DNA of 50,775 bases, taken from positions 1 through 50,775 of the forward strand of contig JAPPEF010000256.1 in NCBI GenBank assembly GCA_028875335.1, given 5' to 3'. The position numbers were made by a program, and so were the translations under genes. Source of the stretch: Gemmatimonadota bacterium. Lineage in GTDB: Bacteria; Latescibacterota; UBA2968; UBA8231. The notes under the pieces were generated by a model. That model had not been told where the DNA came from and searched no databases. It was given only the letters and a program-made list of their open reading frames with translations. Positions 8,412 to 17,447 of this stretch are shown piece by piece. Position 1 is the stretch's first letter. Every line of letters starts with the position of its first letter.

Positions 8412-10298
8412 GTGCCCCTCACAGCCAAACGCGCGGGTGTAGCTGTCCCGCTTGTCCTGACGTTCCTCCTGAGCATTGATGCGGGCGGCCAGATCGATAC
8501 CGTGCGCATCGGACAGGGCGGCGACACTTGGCAGAGCGTGGAGCTAGTGGCTGCGGGGGCGCAGGTCACGGCCGACTCGCTGCTACCGGCAGGCTTCAAG
8601 GCCAACGAGAATATCGTCGTCGCCGTTCGCTGGACGGATGTGGGAACGGGCCCGGACGAGTTTATACCGGAAGGCGGGGCGCGGGTGTGGGCGCGCGTTG
8701 CCGACGGTCAGCCAAATGACGTTCTCGTCGATGGCAGGTCAAACACATCCACTGGGGAGCGATTTCAGATTCCTGGCCAGTCTCAGGACGGCCGGATCTT
8801 CGTCTTCGATTTAGGAGCCTCGTTTCCCGTCGAGCGGATTGCCTTCTTTCCCAACCCGGCAGATAGCACCGCCTTCCTGCGGGCTTACGAGATCAAAGTC
8901 AGCGACGGGCGTTCTTTTGGCACGGACGAGCGGCCGATCTACGAGACCCTAGCACGAGTCGAGATTTCCAACGAAATTCGGACAGAGGCCGAGTTTCCAC
9001 GGCAGTTAGTTAGGTATATCCGCTTGGAAACGCTGGAACCGAATCCCTTCGACATTGCCGAGATTGAGGTGTTTGGCCGAGGATTTGTACCCCGTGCTCA
9101 GTACGTCTCCAATTTCATTGACTTCGGTGGAGGAGGTGTGCGCAACTTTGGTCGTCTAACGGTCCGCGCGACCCGAGTGTCCACTGAGCCCGATGTGATT
9201 TCGGAAGATCCGGTACAGGTGGTGTTCCAAGTGCGGGCGGGCAGCGACACTTCGCCAGAGTCCTATTTCCAGATAGATCTCGAAACCGGCAGTGAGACGG
9301 AAATCTCAGAGGAGGCGTACCAGAATCTCATAGACCGCGAGCGCACGGCGAGATACGATGCAGAAAACTGGAGTGCGTGGTCGAATCCGGTGGCGATCGA
9401 TTCGACGGGTTCCTACGAGATCAGTCTCGATTTTCTGCCGATGCCGATGCCCTTCTTCCAGTTCAGATTCTTCTTTGAGGGCACCGCGACCGACGTGATC
9501 CGGATTGACGCTCTGGAGTTCACCCACTCGCCACCCCTCGCCCAAGGGACGCGAGCCGAGATCGTCCTCGTCGGCGATCCTTTTCCGCAGGCCGGTGTGG
9601 CCACCGTCGCTACGGGACAGCCGGCGACCTTGGAGTATGCCTTGACTGCGGAGTTGTCCGGCGACGAGGGATTCGATGGTTTGCGCATCGCAACGCCAGG
9701 CGTTGCTCAGTTGGAATCAGTGTTGATCGGCGACGAGCGAGAGCAAGTGATCGTCGACAGCGTCGTTGTTGACGATAGCGGCATGTCGCTCTTCTTCCCG
9801 AGCCGCCGGATCACGGCAGAGAGCAACGCCACGCTCTTCGTCAGGTTCACAGCAACGCCCTTGCGATACACGACCCTGTTTCAGGGTTGGCTCTTAGATT
9901 CAGTTGGCGCGGTTCCGCAGAGGGTTGCCCCAGGTGATGCCACCAACCTGCTCGGCACGAATTCCGTCCTCGTATTTGGTTCCCTTGGCGACCCCCTTGG
10001 CCGATTCGATCTAGGCACTGGTGTCGTGACTCCGAATGGAGACGGGCGGAACGACGACTTGGCGCTGCAGTACGACCTCGTATTCCTCATCGAACCAGCG
10101 CAAGTAAGCATTACAGTACACGATCTATCGGGTCGGCTCGTTCACACCCTCCAGCAAGAGGAGCAGGCGGCAGGCAGGTACCTAGCTACATGGACCGAGG
10201 CCCACGAACTGCCTCCGGGGCACTACATCGTCCGACTGCGCGTCGAAACGCAGACCAAGACGTTTGAGCGCCTCCGGATCGTGGCAGTGTCCTACTGA
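8412..10298 (+). CDS. Surface protein A: discoidin-like domain plus C-terminal sorting/FlgD-like domain
   Basis: 628 aa, GTG start one base after the previous stop, with a signal peptide (VPLVLTFLLSIDAGGQ). Residues about 60-225 resemble a discoidin (F5/8 type C) fold: GRIFVFDLGASFPVERIAFFP, then RQLVRYIRLETLEPNPFDIAEIEVFG. A WSAWS motif occurs near 319. The last 90 residues start with VVTPNGDGRND and continue VSITVHDLSGRLVHTL to PPGHYIVRLRVE. This is the pattern of type IX secretion type B sorting (CHU_C) and FlgD-Ig domains. The chain ends VAVSY. The next two genes encode paralogues with the same parts in the same order. It probably forms a surface filament, sheath or adhesin with them. Confidence 0.8.
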   Translation: MPLTAKRAGVAVPLVLTFLLSIDAGGQIDTVRIGQGGDTWQSVELVAAGAQVTADSLLPAGFKANENIVVAVRWTDVGTGPDEFIPEGGARVWARVADGQPNDVLVDGRSNTSTGERFQIPGQSQDGRIFVFDLGASFPVERIAFFPNPADSTAFLRAYEIKVSDGRSFGTDERPIYETLARVEISNEIRTEAEFPRQLVRYIRLETLEPNPFDIAEIEVFGRGFVPRAQYVSNFIDFGGGGVRNFGRLTVRATRVSTEPDVISEDPVQVVFQVRAGSDTSPESYFQIDLETGSETEISEEAYQNLIDRERTARYDAENWSAWSNPVAIDSTGSYEISLDFLPMPMPFFQFRFFFEGTATDVIRIDALEFTHSPPLAQGTRAEIVLVGDPFPQAGVATVATGQPATLEYALTAELSGDEGFDGLRIATPGVAQLESVLIGDEREQVIVDSVVVDDSGMSLFFPSRRITAESNATLFVRFTATPLRYTTLFQGWLLDSVGAVPQRVAPGDATNLLGTNSVLVFGSLGDPLGRFDLGTGVVTPNGDGRNDDLALQYDLVFLIEPAQVSITVHDLSGRLVHTLQQEEQAAGRYLATWTEAHELPPGHYIVRLRVETQTKTFERLRIVAVSY

Positions 10299-10321
10299 GA
10301 AAGCAGGCAAGAGGAGGATTT

Positions 10322-12391
10322 ATGCGCACGCGAACGATGCTTACCACAACGATCCTGCTAGTCGCGACAGCGGTTGCGGTCTACGGTCAGCGCCGCGTCG
10401 TGCAGATCGGCGGGGCGGTGGGGGATTTTTCGTGGTCACAGGTGCGTCAGAAGGCCGTCGCCCTCGATGATACGACCGCTCCGGGTGCCTTGCAGCCCAG
10501 AGAGCTGCGGCCATGGGAAAACATCATGGTCGGACCCGGGGCCTTCGCCAATATATTCGGCCTATCTTGGGCGGAGGGACAGACAACAGGCAAGGCCTTC
10601 GGTTTCCAAGCCGGCGTTGACCCGCGCTTCTGGCACGGTGGCTACAGCCGCGAGGAGGCCGTGGTTATCGATGGCGATCCCGAGACGGCAATCTCGCTGC
10701 GTCAGCTAATCGGTGAGGGGCCGGTACAAGTCTTCAACCAGATTCTGCGCCTGCAGGAAGAGGTTTGGACCTTTGATCTAGTTTTGGAGACGCCGATCAA
10801 CCGGATCCTGTTCTTTCCTCGGCAATCGGGCGTTGATAAGCGCGGCATCCCCAACAAGCAGGGATCGCCGCGGGCGTATCGTCTTTCGATACAGAACGAG
10901 GCGGAAGAATTCCTACTCGAAGGCTCTGAGCCGATCCCGAAGCGGACGCTTGCCACCCTCATCGAGGAAACCAAGTCCAACACGAAGAGCCGAGTCGATG
11001 TCAGCTTTCCGCTGCAGCCGGCCAGATTCGTTCGACTCGATCTGAGTTTGGCGGACCAGTTCTACAGCATGGCCGAGTTCCAGGTCTATGGCGAGGGCGT
11101 CCCGACCAATGTAAACTACGTTTCCACCGCCATTCCACTCGACGAGCCCGTCAACTTCGGCGAGATCACCTACTCCTTCCGCCCCCTGCGACGAGACAGG
11201 GAAGCGGACGTGCTCGTTGAAGACCCCGAAGGCGATGCCCGACTACTCATAGAAACGCGTTCCGGCACGGACGACACACCGCTGGCTTACTACGTCGTAG
11301 ATGACTTCGGGCGCGACAAGGAGGCGACAGAGTCGGAATGGCAGCGCGCCTCGTTGCCCCGACGGGAGAGTCTCTCCGTCCGCTATCCCAATCAGCGCAG
11401 TGTCGTCCTCGACGACGAGACCAACTGGTCCCCGTGGTCTTCACCCTATCGCTCATCCGGTCAGTTGAACCGATCGCCGGATGGTCGTCAGTATTTGCAG
11501 TTCCGGGCGACGTTCCTGACGGACGATGTGCTATCCATCGGTCGCCTCGATTCACTACAGTTTGAGATCTCTCCATTGCTCGCCTCGTCGCTCGTCGGCG
11601 AGATCTCCTTGGCGGATGCTGACCCGACGGACCTGAAGACTGAGATGCAACCGGTGGAATTTCCCATTGGGGAGCGACGTCAGCTATACTTCGACATCGC
11701 GGCGGATTTCTCCAGCGATTTACAGGGATTCGATGCCGTGCGGCTGACGGTCCCCTTTGGCACTCGCTTCAACGGGCTGAGGATGGGCGATGCGGATCTC
11801 GTCGCGGTAGCTCCCGACAGCGTGTGGCCCGGGGATGGGATTGCCATCAACGGTGAGCTTTTCATCTCTTTTGCCTCCAACCGGGTGTCACGCGACAATG
11901 ATATTCCCGTCCGCATTGATCTCGAATCTTCCCTTTTTACATCTTCCACGATCTTCGCAGGGGAGGTCATCGACTCTGCCAGTGCCAATCTGCCCCAGTC
12001 GGTGGACGGGGGGGATGCCCGGGACGATGTCCATACCAACAGTCTACAGGTCTTCTCGCGCGATGCGAGGACGACCGTTCTCGATGGGGTCCGCCTCATG
12101 CAGTCGGCTCTGACGCCGAATGGGGACCGGGTGAATGACGAAATCCACGTCGAGTTCAGCGTCCTCTTCGTCGATGAAGCAGATGTAACTGTAAAGGTGT
12201 ACGATGTTGCCGGACGCTATATTGCGATCTTGGCTGCTGAGAATCGGGGTCGATCGGCCCAGCAGGTGTCTTGGGATGGTCTCGATGATGGCCGCAATCT
12301 GGTCCCTCCAGGCCTGTATCTTCTTGTGATCGAAGTAAACACCCAAAGGGAGATCGCACGGCGACTACTGACAGTGCCCGTCGTCTACTAG
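10322..12391 (+). CDS. Surface protein B, paralogue of the 8412 product
   Basis: 689 aa. A signal peptide (MLTTTILLVATAVAVYGQ) is followed by a discoidin-like half (EVWTFDLVLETPINRILFFP to RFVRLDLSLADQFYSMAEFQVYG). The shared WSPWS motif is near 368. The C-terminal domain starts at about 597 with LTPNGDRVND, then VTVKVYDVAGRYIAIL and PPGLYLLVIEV, ending PVVY. It lies 23 bp after surface protein A and 12 bp before surface protein C. The family likeness is clear by eye from the common WSxWS and TPNGD segments. The absence of catalytic motifs argues for a structural or binding role. Confidence 0.8.
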   Translation: MRTRTMLTTTILLVATAVAVYGQRRVVQIGGAVGDFSWSQVRQKAVALDDTTAPGALQPRELRPWENIMVGPGAFANIFGLSWAEGQTTGKAFGFQAGVDPRFWHGGYSREEAVVIDGDPETAISLRQLIGEGPVQVFNQILRLQEEVWTFDLVLETPINRILFFPRQSGVDKRGIPNKQGSPRAYRLSIQNEAEEFLLEGSEPIPKRTLATLIEETKSNTKSRVDVSFPLQPARFVRLDLSLADQFYSMAEFQVYGEGVPTNVNYVSTAIPLDEPVNFGEITYSFRPLRRDREADVLVEDPEGDARLLIETRSGTDDTPLAYYVVDDFGRDKEATESEWQRASLPRRESLSVRYPNQRSVVLDDETNWSPWSSPYRSSGQLNRSPDGRQYLQFRATFLTDDVLSIGRLDSLQFEISPLLASSLVGEISLADADPTDLKTEMQPVEFPIGERRQLYFDIAADFSSDLQGFDAVRLTVPFGTRFNGLRMGDADLVAVAPDSVWPGDGIAINGELFISFASNRVSRDNDIPVRIDLESSLFTSSTIFAGEVIDSASANLPQSVDGGDARDDVHTNSLQVFSRDARTTVLDGVRLMQSALTPNGDRVNDEIHVEFSVLFVDEADVTVKVYDVAGRYIAILAAENRGRSAQQVSWDGLDDGRNLVPPGLYLLVIEVNTQREIARRLLTVPVVY

Positions 12392-12403
12392 GGAGTTAAG
12401 ACT

Positions 12404-14749
12404 ATGGCAAAAACAAGCTTGTGCATCATCGCCATGGCCGCATGGCTGCTGTCCAGTCACGCCGTGGCGGATGAGATCCGCTTCGATCGTCTCAGTGATT
12501 GGCAGAAGTGGACGAGCCCGACCGGGGCCATTCAGTTGCGGCAAGACGGGCAAGTCGAGCTGGGGTGGTATGGAACGGACACCGATCCGATGGATAACAT
12601 GTCCCAGTTCTCACATCCCACTCGGAAAAGTGGTGAGGTCTTCGGTGGCCTGACGGCACACTCGAACAACCGCGACGCTCGGTTTCTGTTCGATAACGAC
12701 CACGACACGTGGTGGCAGCCCGATGCCGGTGCCGATCCCGACAATGCGTGGCTACACATCGATTTGGGCCGCCTCGTCCTGCTGAAGGAGATCCGCTTGG
12801 TCTTTCCTGACACCCTCGATGTCCGTCCCTTCCGGGATTTCTCGGTTTTTGTCAGCGAAGGTTCGACTGTGTCCCCGTCCGAGGATGTCTGGCGATTCCA
12901 GCGCGTCTTCACGACCGCCGAGCCCAACGAGTTGGGTGAGATCATCATTCCCTTGTCGATTGAGGATTTTGGGGACGTTGCGACCGGCGAGAACATGGTG
13001 CTGGGCAAGACGCTGGATTTCATGCCCGTGCACTACATCCGCTTCCTACCCCACGAGGTTGGGGAAGGCGCAGCGCTGGCCGAGATTGAAGTGACCGCGA
13101 TCGGCGATAATATCGCGTTGACGACCTTTGATCGGGGGGGGACGATCCGATCGGGACGCCCAAAAGTGGAAGAGCTGCGCGATGGAACCGTGGACAATGC
13201 ATGGCCCTTGATTGCCAATAACCTCAATCGCTTCTGGCAGGATGGCGGGATGTGGTTTGAGTGGGATCTGGGTGCCCTCTTCCACGTCAGCCGGATTGTG
13301 CTCTACCAGTGGCCTCCCAATCATCTAGGTCGAACGACATTTGGAATCGGCGGTACCAATAACGGTTATAATCTGGAGATGACGGATGGGACGCCGATCG
13401 CCCGGGACGATTCATTCCGCAGTCCCTTTGACTACACGCGCGTTTCGCTCGTCGATAACAGCCGGGCACCGGTGCGCTACGTCTTCGATCACCATCTAGA
13501 AGATCGAGTTGGCCGCTATCTGTTTTGGAACCACTTCGATGTCCAAGACAGAAGGGTTGGCTATATCATGCTGGAAGTATTCATCTATTCCGCTGGCTAC
13601 CCGGCACAAGCGGCATTGACATCCGACTTCATCGACCTCGGGGGGGCCAAGAGCATTACGGGGATTTCGTGGGATGCCGACACCCCACCGGGGACCCGAA
13701 TCACTGTGCAGACTCGAACGGGCAATGAACTCGACGCGGAGCAATTCTTCTTCAAGAAGAACGGTGAGCCGGTCACGGAGGCGCAGTACAACAAGCTGCC
13801 CAAAGTGGTCCGGGGTGAGATCGTCGAAGTGCCCAAGGAGGGTGCGGACTGGAGTGGTTGGAGTGAGCCGCATCTTTCGTCGGGCCAGTCCTTTCGGTCG
13901 CCCACCCCTAGACGGCTATTGCGAATGCGGGTGAGTCTGGAGACCGAAGATCCTAAAATCACTCCGGTCCTCAACGCAGTGACTCTTCACTTCGACGAAG
14001 CCTTGGTGCAAAAAGGCGTTGAGGCCGCGATCTATCCACGAGAGGCGATCGCTGGCGAGTGGCAGGATTTTCGCTACGTGCTGCAACCGACCTTCACAGT
14101 CAGAGACCAGGGCTTTGATCGCGTAATTCTGCCCGTGCCAGGAGAAGTGCAGAACGTGTCGCTGCGCATCAATGGTGAAGAGGCAGATGGAGCTGTCGAG
14201 TCCACCGTAGATACGCTCGTCGTCGCCATGCCCCGACGCACGCTGCGGGACTCGGTGGAGGTGATGTTCACGGCGCGACCGCTGAATAATCCCACCCGCT
14301 TCCTCGCATCCGTGGCGAACTCGGCACAACCGGATAATCGGCAAGAAGTGAGGCCGCTAGAAGTCGACGACGACGGAGATGGAGAGTTCGATCGCACGGA
14401 TCGAGAAGCCCTCTTCGTCTTCTTGCCGAACACAACCTCAGGAGGTACTATCCGCAACCTCGTTGCATCGAGCCGCGTCATCACGCCAAACGGCGATGCT
14501 ATCAACGACAATTTGCGCATTACCTTTGATCTATTTCGCACTAAAGTCGCTGCTGAGCTGCGGCTCTACAACTTGTCAGGGCACCTGCTCCAGGTCGTAG
14601 CTGGCCAGCCAAGGAAGACACAGCAGCTAGTGTGGGATGGGATGGTGGATGATCGGCCTGCGCCACCCGGGATCTATGTCTGTCGCATAGAGGTGCCGAC
14701 AGAAGCAGGGCAGGAGGCCAAAACCCTGCTGGTAAGTGTAGCCTACTAG
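12404..14749 (+). CDS. Surface protein C, largest of three paralogues, two discoidin-like units
   Basis: 781 aa with a signal peptide (CIIAMAAWLLSSHAVA). There are two discoidin-like segments. The first is NAWLHIDLGRLVLLKEIRLVFP with HYIRFLPHEVGEGAALAEIEV. The second is GMWFEWDLGALFHVSRIVLYQ with RVGYIMLEVFIYSAGY. A WSGWS motif lies near 482. The C-terminal sorting/FlgD-like domain begins at about 693 (VITPNGDAIND, then AELRLYNLSGHLLQVV, PPGIYVCRIEV) and the chain ends VSVAY. It completes a run of three paralogues of increasing size (628, 689 and 781 aa), best explained by tandem duplication and divergence. Confidence 0.8.
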   Translation: MAKTSLCIIAMAAWLLSSHAVADEIRFDRLSDWQKWTSPTGAIQLRQDGQVELGWYGTDTDPMDNMSQFSHPTRKSGEVFGGLTAHSNNRDARFLFDNDHDTWWQPDAGADPDNAWLHIDLGRLVLLKEIRLVFPDTLDVRPFRDFSVFVSEGSTVSPSEDVWRFQRVFTTAEPNELGEIIIPLSIEDFGDVATGENMVLGKTLDFMPVHYIRFLPHEVGEGAALAEIEVTAIGDNIALTTFDRGGTIRSGRPKVEELRDGTVDNAWPLIANNLNRFWQDGGMWFEWDLGALFHVSRIVLYQWPPNHLGRTTFGIGGTNNGYNLEMTDGTPIARDDSFRSPFDYTRVSLVDNSRAPVRYVFDHHLEDRVGRYLFWNHFDVQDRRVGYIMLEVFIYSAGYPAQAALTSDFIDLGGAKSITGISWDADTPPGTRITVQTRTGNELDAEQFFFKKNGEPVTEAQYNKLPKVVRGEIVEVPKEGADWSGWSEPHLSSGQSFRSPTPRRLLRMRVSLETEDPKITPVLNAVTLHFDEALVQKGVEAAIYPREAIAGEWQDFRYVLQPTFTVRDQGFDRVILPVPGEVQNVSLRINGEEADGAVESTVDTLVVAMPRRTLRDSVEVMFTARPLNNPTRFLASVANSAQPDNRQEVRPLEVDDDGDGEFDRTDREALFVFLPNTTSGGTIRNLVASSRVITPNGDAINDNLRITFDLFRTKVAAELRLYNLSGHLLQVVAGQPRKTQQLVWDGMVDDRPAPPGIYVCRIEVPTEAGQEAKTLLVSVAY

Positions 14750-14807
14750 TTAGAAAGGTTGATCTAATGACGATACGCGGCGGGAAACTAATACGGGAGA
14801 GCTGGAC

Positions 14808-17447
14808 ATGAAGTGCAAATGGGTCGGCTCCATCCTAGCCGTCTTGCTACTGCAAGGGACGCCAGGTGGAGCAGTCGAAATCGGTCTGTTCAATCCCTAC
14901 ATCACGGACGGAGCCCGAATCAGTCCTGAGACACTGGTTCCAACTTTGCGGAAGTGGTATTTGCCCCAAGCGCTCTACTCACTATACGGCTGGCAGGGGA
15001 GTGCTTACACCAACTATGCTCGGGACCAGTACCGGCGATATGTGAGAACCGAGCTCGAAGGCGACCGCTACTACGACCTGTACGGCAATTACTTCACCAA
15101 GGGCTGGAACATCTACAACTTCACAAATGAGTATCCGCGAGATTTTGGGAGCGGAATTTGGAAGGATCCGAACTTCAGCCAGTGGTTCAATCGTCTCATC
15201 GTGGTCTCTGGGGCCAAGGGGCAGTTCCACACCTCTCTGACCATCGGCGAGGGCATTCGCACCACGATGACCCCGCTCACCTTCTCCAAACCACTGTTCG
15301 ACGGTCTGCAGTGGGACTTCCAGACCGATAAATACGGAGTAAGCATCTTGGCGGCGCGGGCAGATTCGCCCGGGCGCGTGGCCGTCGCTGTTGACCAAGG
15401 AGCGGCGCGGCAAACGACCTTCACTCAGTTGCTCGGCTTGAACGGAAGCGTCGGCGTCGGCGATTTCGCGACATTGGGTGGAACGTATCTGACGAGCTTT
15501 CACCAAAACTCGGCACTCTCCCTCGACGAAAATTCGCTACGTGGCGTCCTCGGCGGTCGCCTGAATGCGGGAAATGTCCAGCGGCTGATCGTGCGCCTGT
15601 CAGACGACTCACCAGAGGATGGCGTCGGCGGCGCACTGCTGCTCCGCGAGCGCATCTTCATCAACGGCGTTGAGCATCCCGAGATCGACCCGATCATCGA
15701 AGGGGGTGTGGCGCGCGAGGGCCTGCTAGAAGCCAGTGGTTCCAATACGGTCACCCTGACGTATAACATTGAGACTGATTTCCGGCCGGGCCCCGGTGAG
15801 GAGATCACCGATTTTCGGGAGATCGAGCGCATCGAAGTGGGACTGGTCGTGGCCAACGACTACCTCGTAGAAGTCGCATCGAACTTGCAGACCAACGCGA
15901 CGCTGGAGCCCGCCTTCCTGCCCGTCGCCCAAGCAGAAGGCAACGTCACTGACGCCTCCAACCAGCGATTCATCCGCTTTCAGTACGGGATCCCGTCGAG
16001 CAACGAGTTGCGAGGGGTGAATCTGGCGATCAGCGACGTGGGGGGCTTCAATCTCCGATCTGAGTACGTGAGCAATCGGCGCAACCGACGGTTCCCCAAC
16101 CAAACCATCCGCAGCAACCAAGCCCTCGCTCACGACGCGTCTGAGGCTTATTACGCCACGGCATCGCAGATCACGTACCCCTTCTTCGGCTACGGGGAGT
16201 TCTTCAGTGTTGAGCCTGGGTACTCGACGTCTATGTTCATTCCCGACTCGCAAGGCTTCATCGATTACGAAGACGAGAAGAATTATCTCTACGAGCTCAT
16301 CGACGATAACGACGACCAAGATCGCTTTCCGGACTGGCAGCGCCGCGCCATAAATCTGAGTGCCTTGTTTCCAAACCAGAATCAATTCCCCGACCGGGAG
16401 GTGTTTCCGGGTCTCGACGAGAACCAGGACTTCATCTCCGACTTCAATCAGAACCAGAACAACCAGCCTGATTACAGCGAGCCGTTCTTCCGCTACCACG
16501 TCGATCCGCCCGAATTCCTTTTCGGTACGGACATGAACAACAATACCATCATCGACCGTTTTGAAAACGACACGGAAGCGGATTATCCGTACAAGCGAGA
16601 CAGCAAGGGATACAATTTTTACGCTGGTGTCGAACTGATGCCGAACAGTCGCCTCATGGTAGGGCGCTCGCGGGTAGAACAGCACTCCAGCGACCGCCGG
16701 GCGGCCTCCACGTACGGTCTGCTGACGCTGAAGAAGGAATATCCGCAACGGAGTCTGTCGATCCAGGTAATGGAGTTCGTCCGCGCCGTCAAGGACGATA
16801 TCCCCGACAATCTCATCCAGTGGGTGCAGCCGGCCTTCTCTCCCGGTACGATGCAGGACTTCAGCGATCCGTTAATTGCACAGGATACCTTTATCAACAC
16901 CCTCTACTTGCAGGTAGATTGGAATCCGTTCGTTACGACGCAGACGAAGCTCAAGTACGACGCCTATAATCAGCAGGGGGATGCGGCGGAGGGAACGCAG
17001 GATGAGCGATTCTTGGGCCTAATCAACAAGGCCGATCGTCAATTCTGGGCAACGCAGACTGTGCTTTTGTGGCCGCAGTGGAAGCAGCGGTTTTCTTCCC
17101 GTACGCCGACCAACCCACGTGAGCGCAGCACGCGCGATCTGGCCGAACTATTCTTCTTTCTCGTCAGCTATAGCATCTCCCCGCAGATGACTCTCGGCCT
17201 TGGCAGCGAGTACGAGCTTTTCAATAACCTGAAGAGCCGCCCTGAGGGTGGTGCCGTTGACTACCAAGATGACTTCAGTCGATTGACTCTGGCGTCGCAG
17301 TTTTCCAATCAGGCGGCGTATCTGGGCTACGAGTTGACCGCGAACATCGGCATACGGTGGACACGACGCAGCGTTCACGGAGAAGATGCCGACACGAACA
17401 CTATGATCTTCGTAGATGTGTTTGCGGGTCTCGGAACCGATCGATGA
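14808..17447 (+). CDS. Large probable outer-membrane beta-barrel protein
   Basis: 879 aa with an N-terminal signal peptide (MKCKWVGSILAVLLLQGTPG). Rich in aromatic residues and alternating polar/hydrophobic strands, with an aromatic/Asn/Gln-rich composition typical of outer-membrane barrels. An acidic Ca-binding-like insert lies near 537-585 (DENQDFISDFNQNQNNQPD, DMNNNTIIDRFEND). The C-terminal part (LFFFLVSYSISPQMTLGLGS, LGYELTANIGIRWTRRS) looks like closing barrel strands. No family is recognised. It follows the three surface proteins, and its stop overlaps the next start by 4 bp. A 14-codon reading frame (14767-14811) ends in an ATGA overlap with its start. It may be the export channel or membrane anchor of the surface proteins. 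Confidence 0.7.
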   Translation: MKCKWVGSILAVLLLQGTPGGAVEIGLFNPYITDGARISPETLVPTLRKWYLPQALYSLYGWQGSAYTNYARDQYRRYVRTELEGDRYYDLYGNYFTKGWNIYNFTNEYPRDFGSGIWKDPNFSQWFNRLIVVSGAKGQFHTSLTIGEGIRTTMTPLTFSKPLFDGLQWDFQTDKYGVSILAARADSPGRVAVAVDQGAARQTTFTQLLGLNGSVGVGDFATLGGTYLTSFHQNSALSLDENSLRGVLGGRLNAGNVQRLIVRLSDDSPEDGVGGALLLRERIFINGVEHPEIDPIIEGGVAREGLLEASGSNTVTLTYNIETDFRPGPGEEITDFREIERIEVGLVVANDYLVEVASNLQTNATLEPAFLPVAQAEGNVTDASNQRFIRFQYGIPSSNELRGVNLAISDVGGFNLRSEYVSNRRNRRFPNQTIRSNQALAHDASEAYYATASQITYPFFGYGEFFSVEPGYSTSMFIPDSQGFIDYEDEKNYLYELIDDNDDQDRFPDWQRRAINLSALFPNQNQFPDREVFPGLDENQDFISDFNQNQNNQPDYSEPFFRYHVDPPEFLFGTDMNNNTIIDRFENDTEADYPYKRDSKGYNFYAGVELMPNSRLMVGRSRVEQHSSDRRAASTYGLLTLKKEYPQRSLSIQVMEFVRAVKDDIPDNLIQWVQPAFSPGTMQDFSDPLIAQDTFINTLYLQVDWNPFVTTQTKLKYDAYNQQGDAAEGTQDERFLGLINKADRQFWATQTVLLWPQWKQRFSSRTPTNPRERSTRDLAELFFFLVSYSISPQMTLGLGSEYELFNNLKSRPEGGAVDYQDDFSRLTLASQFSNQAAYLGYELTANIGIRWTRRSVHGEDADTNTMIFVDVFAGLGTDR

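Noticed and set aside
15726..16748. 340-codon minus-strand frame opposite the outer-membrane protein
   Set aside because: Shadow frame; the plus-strand gene has a signal peptide and operon context.
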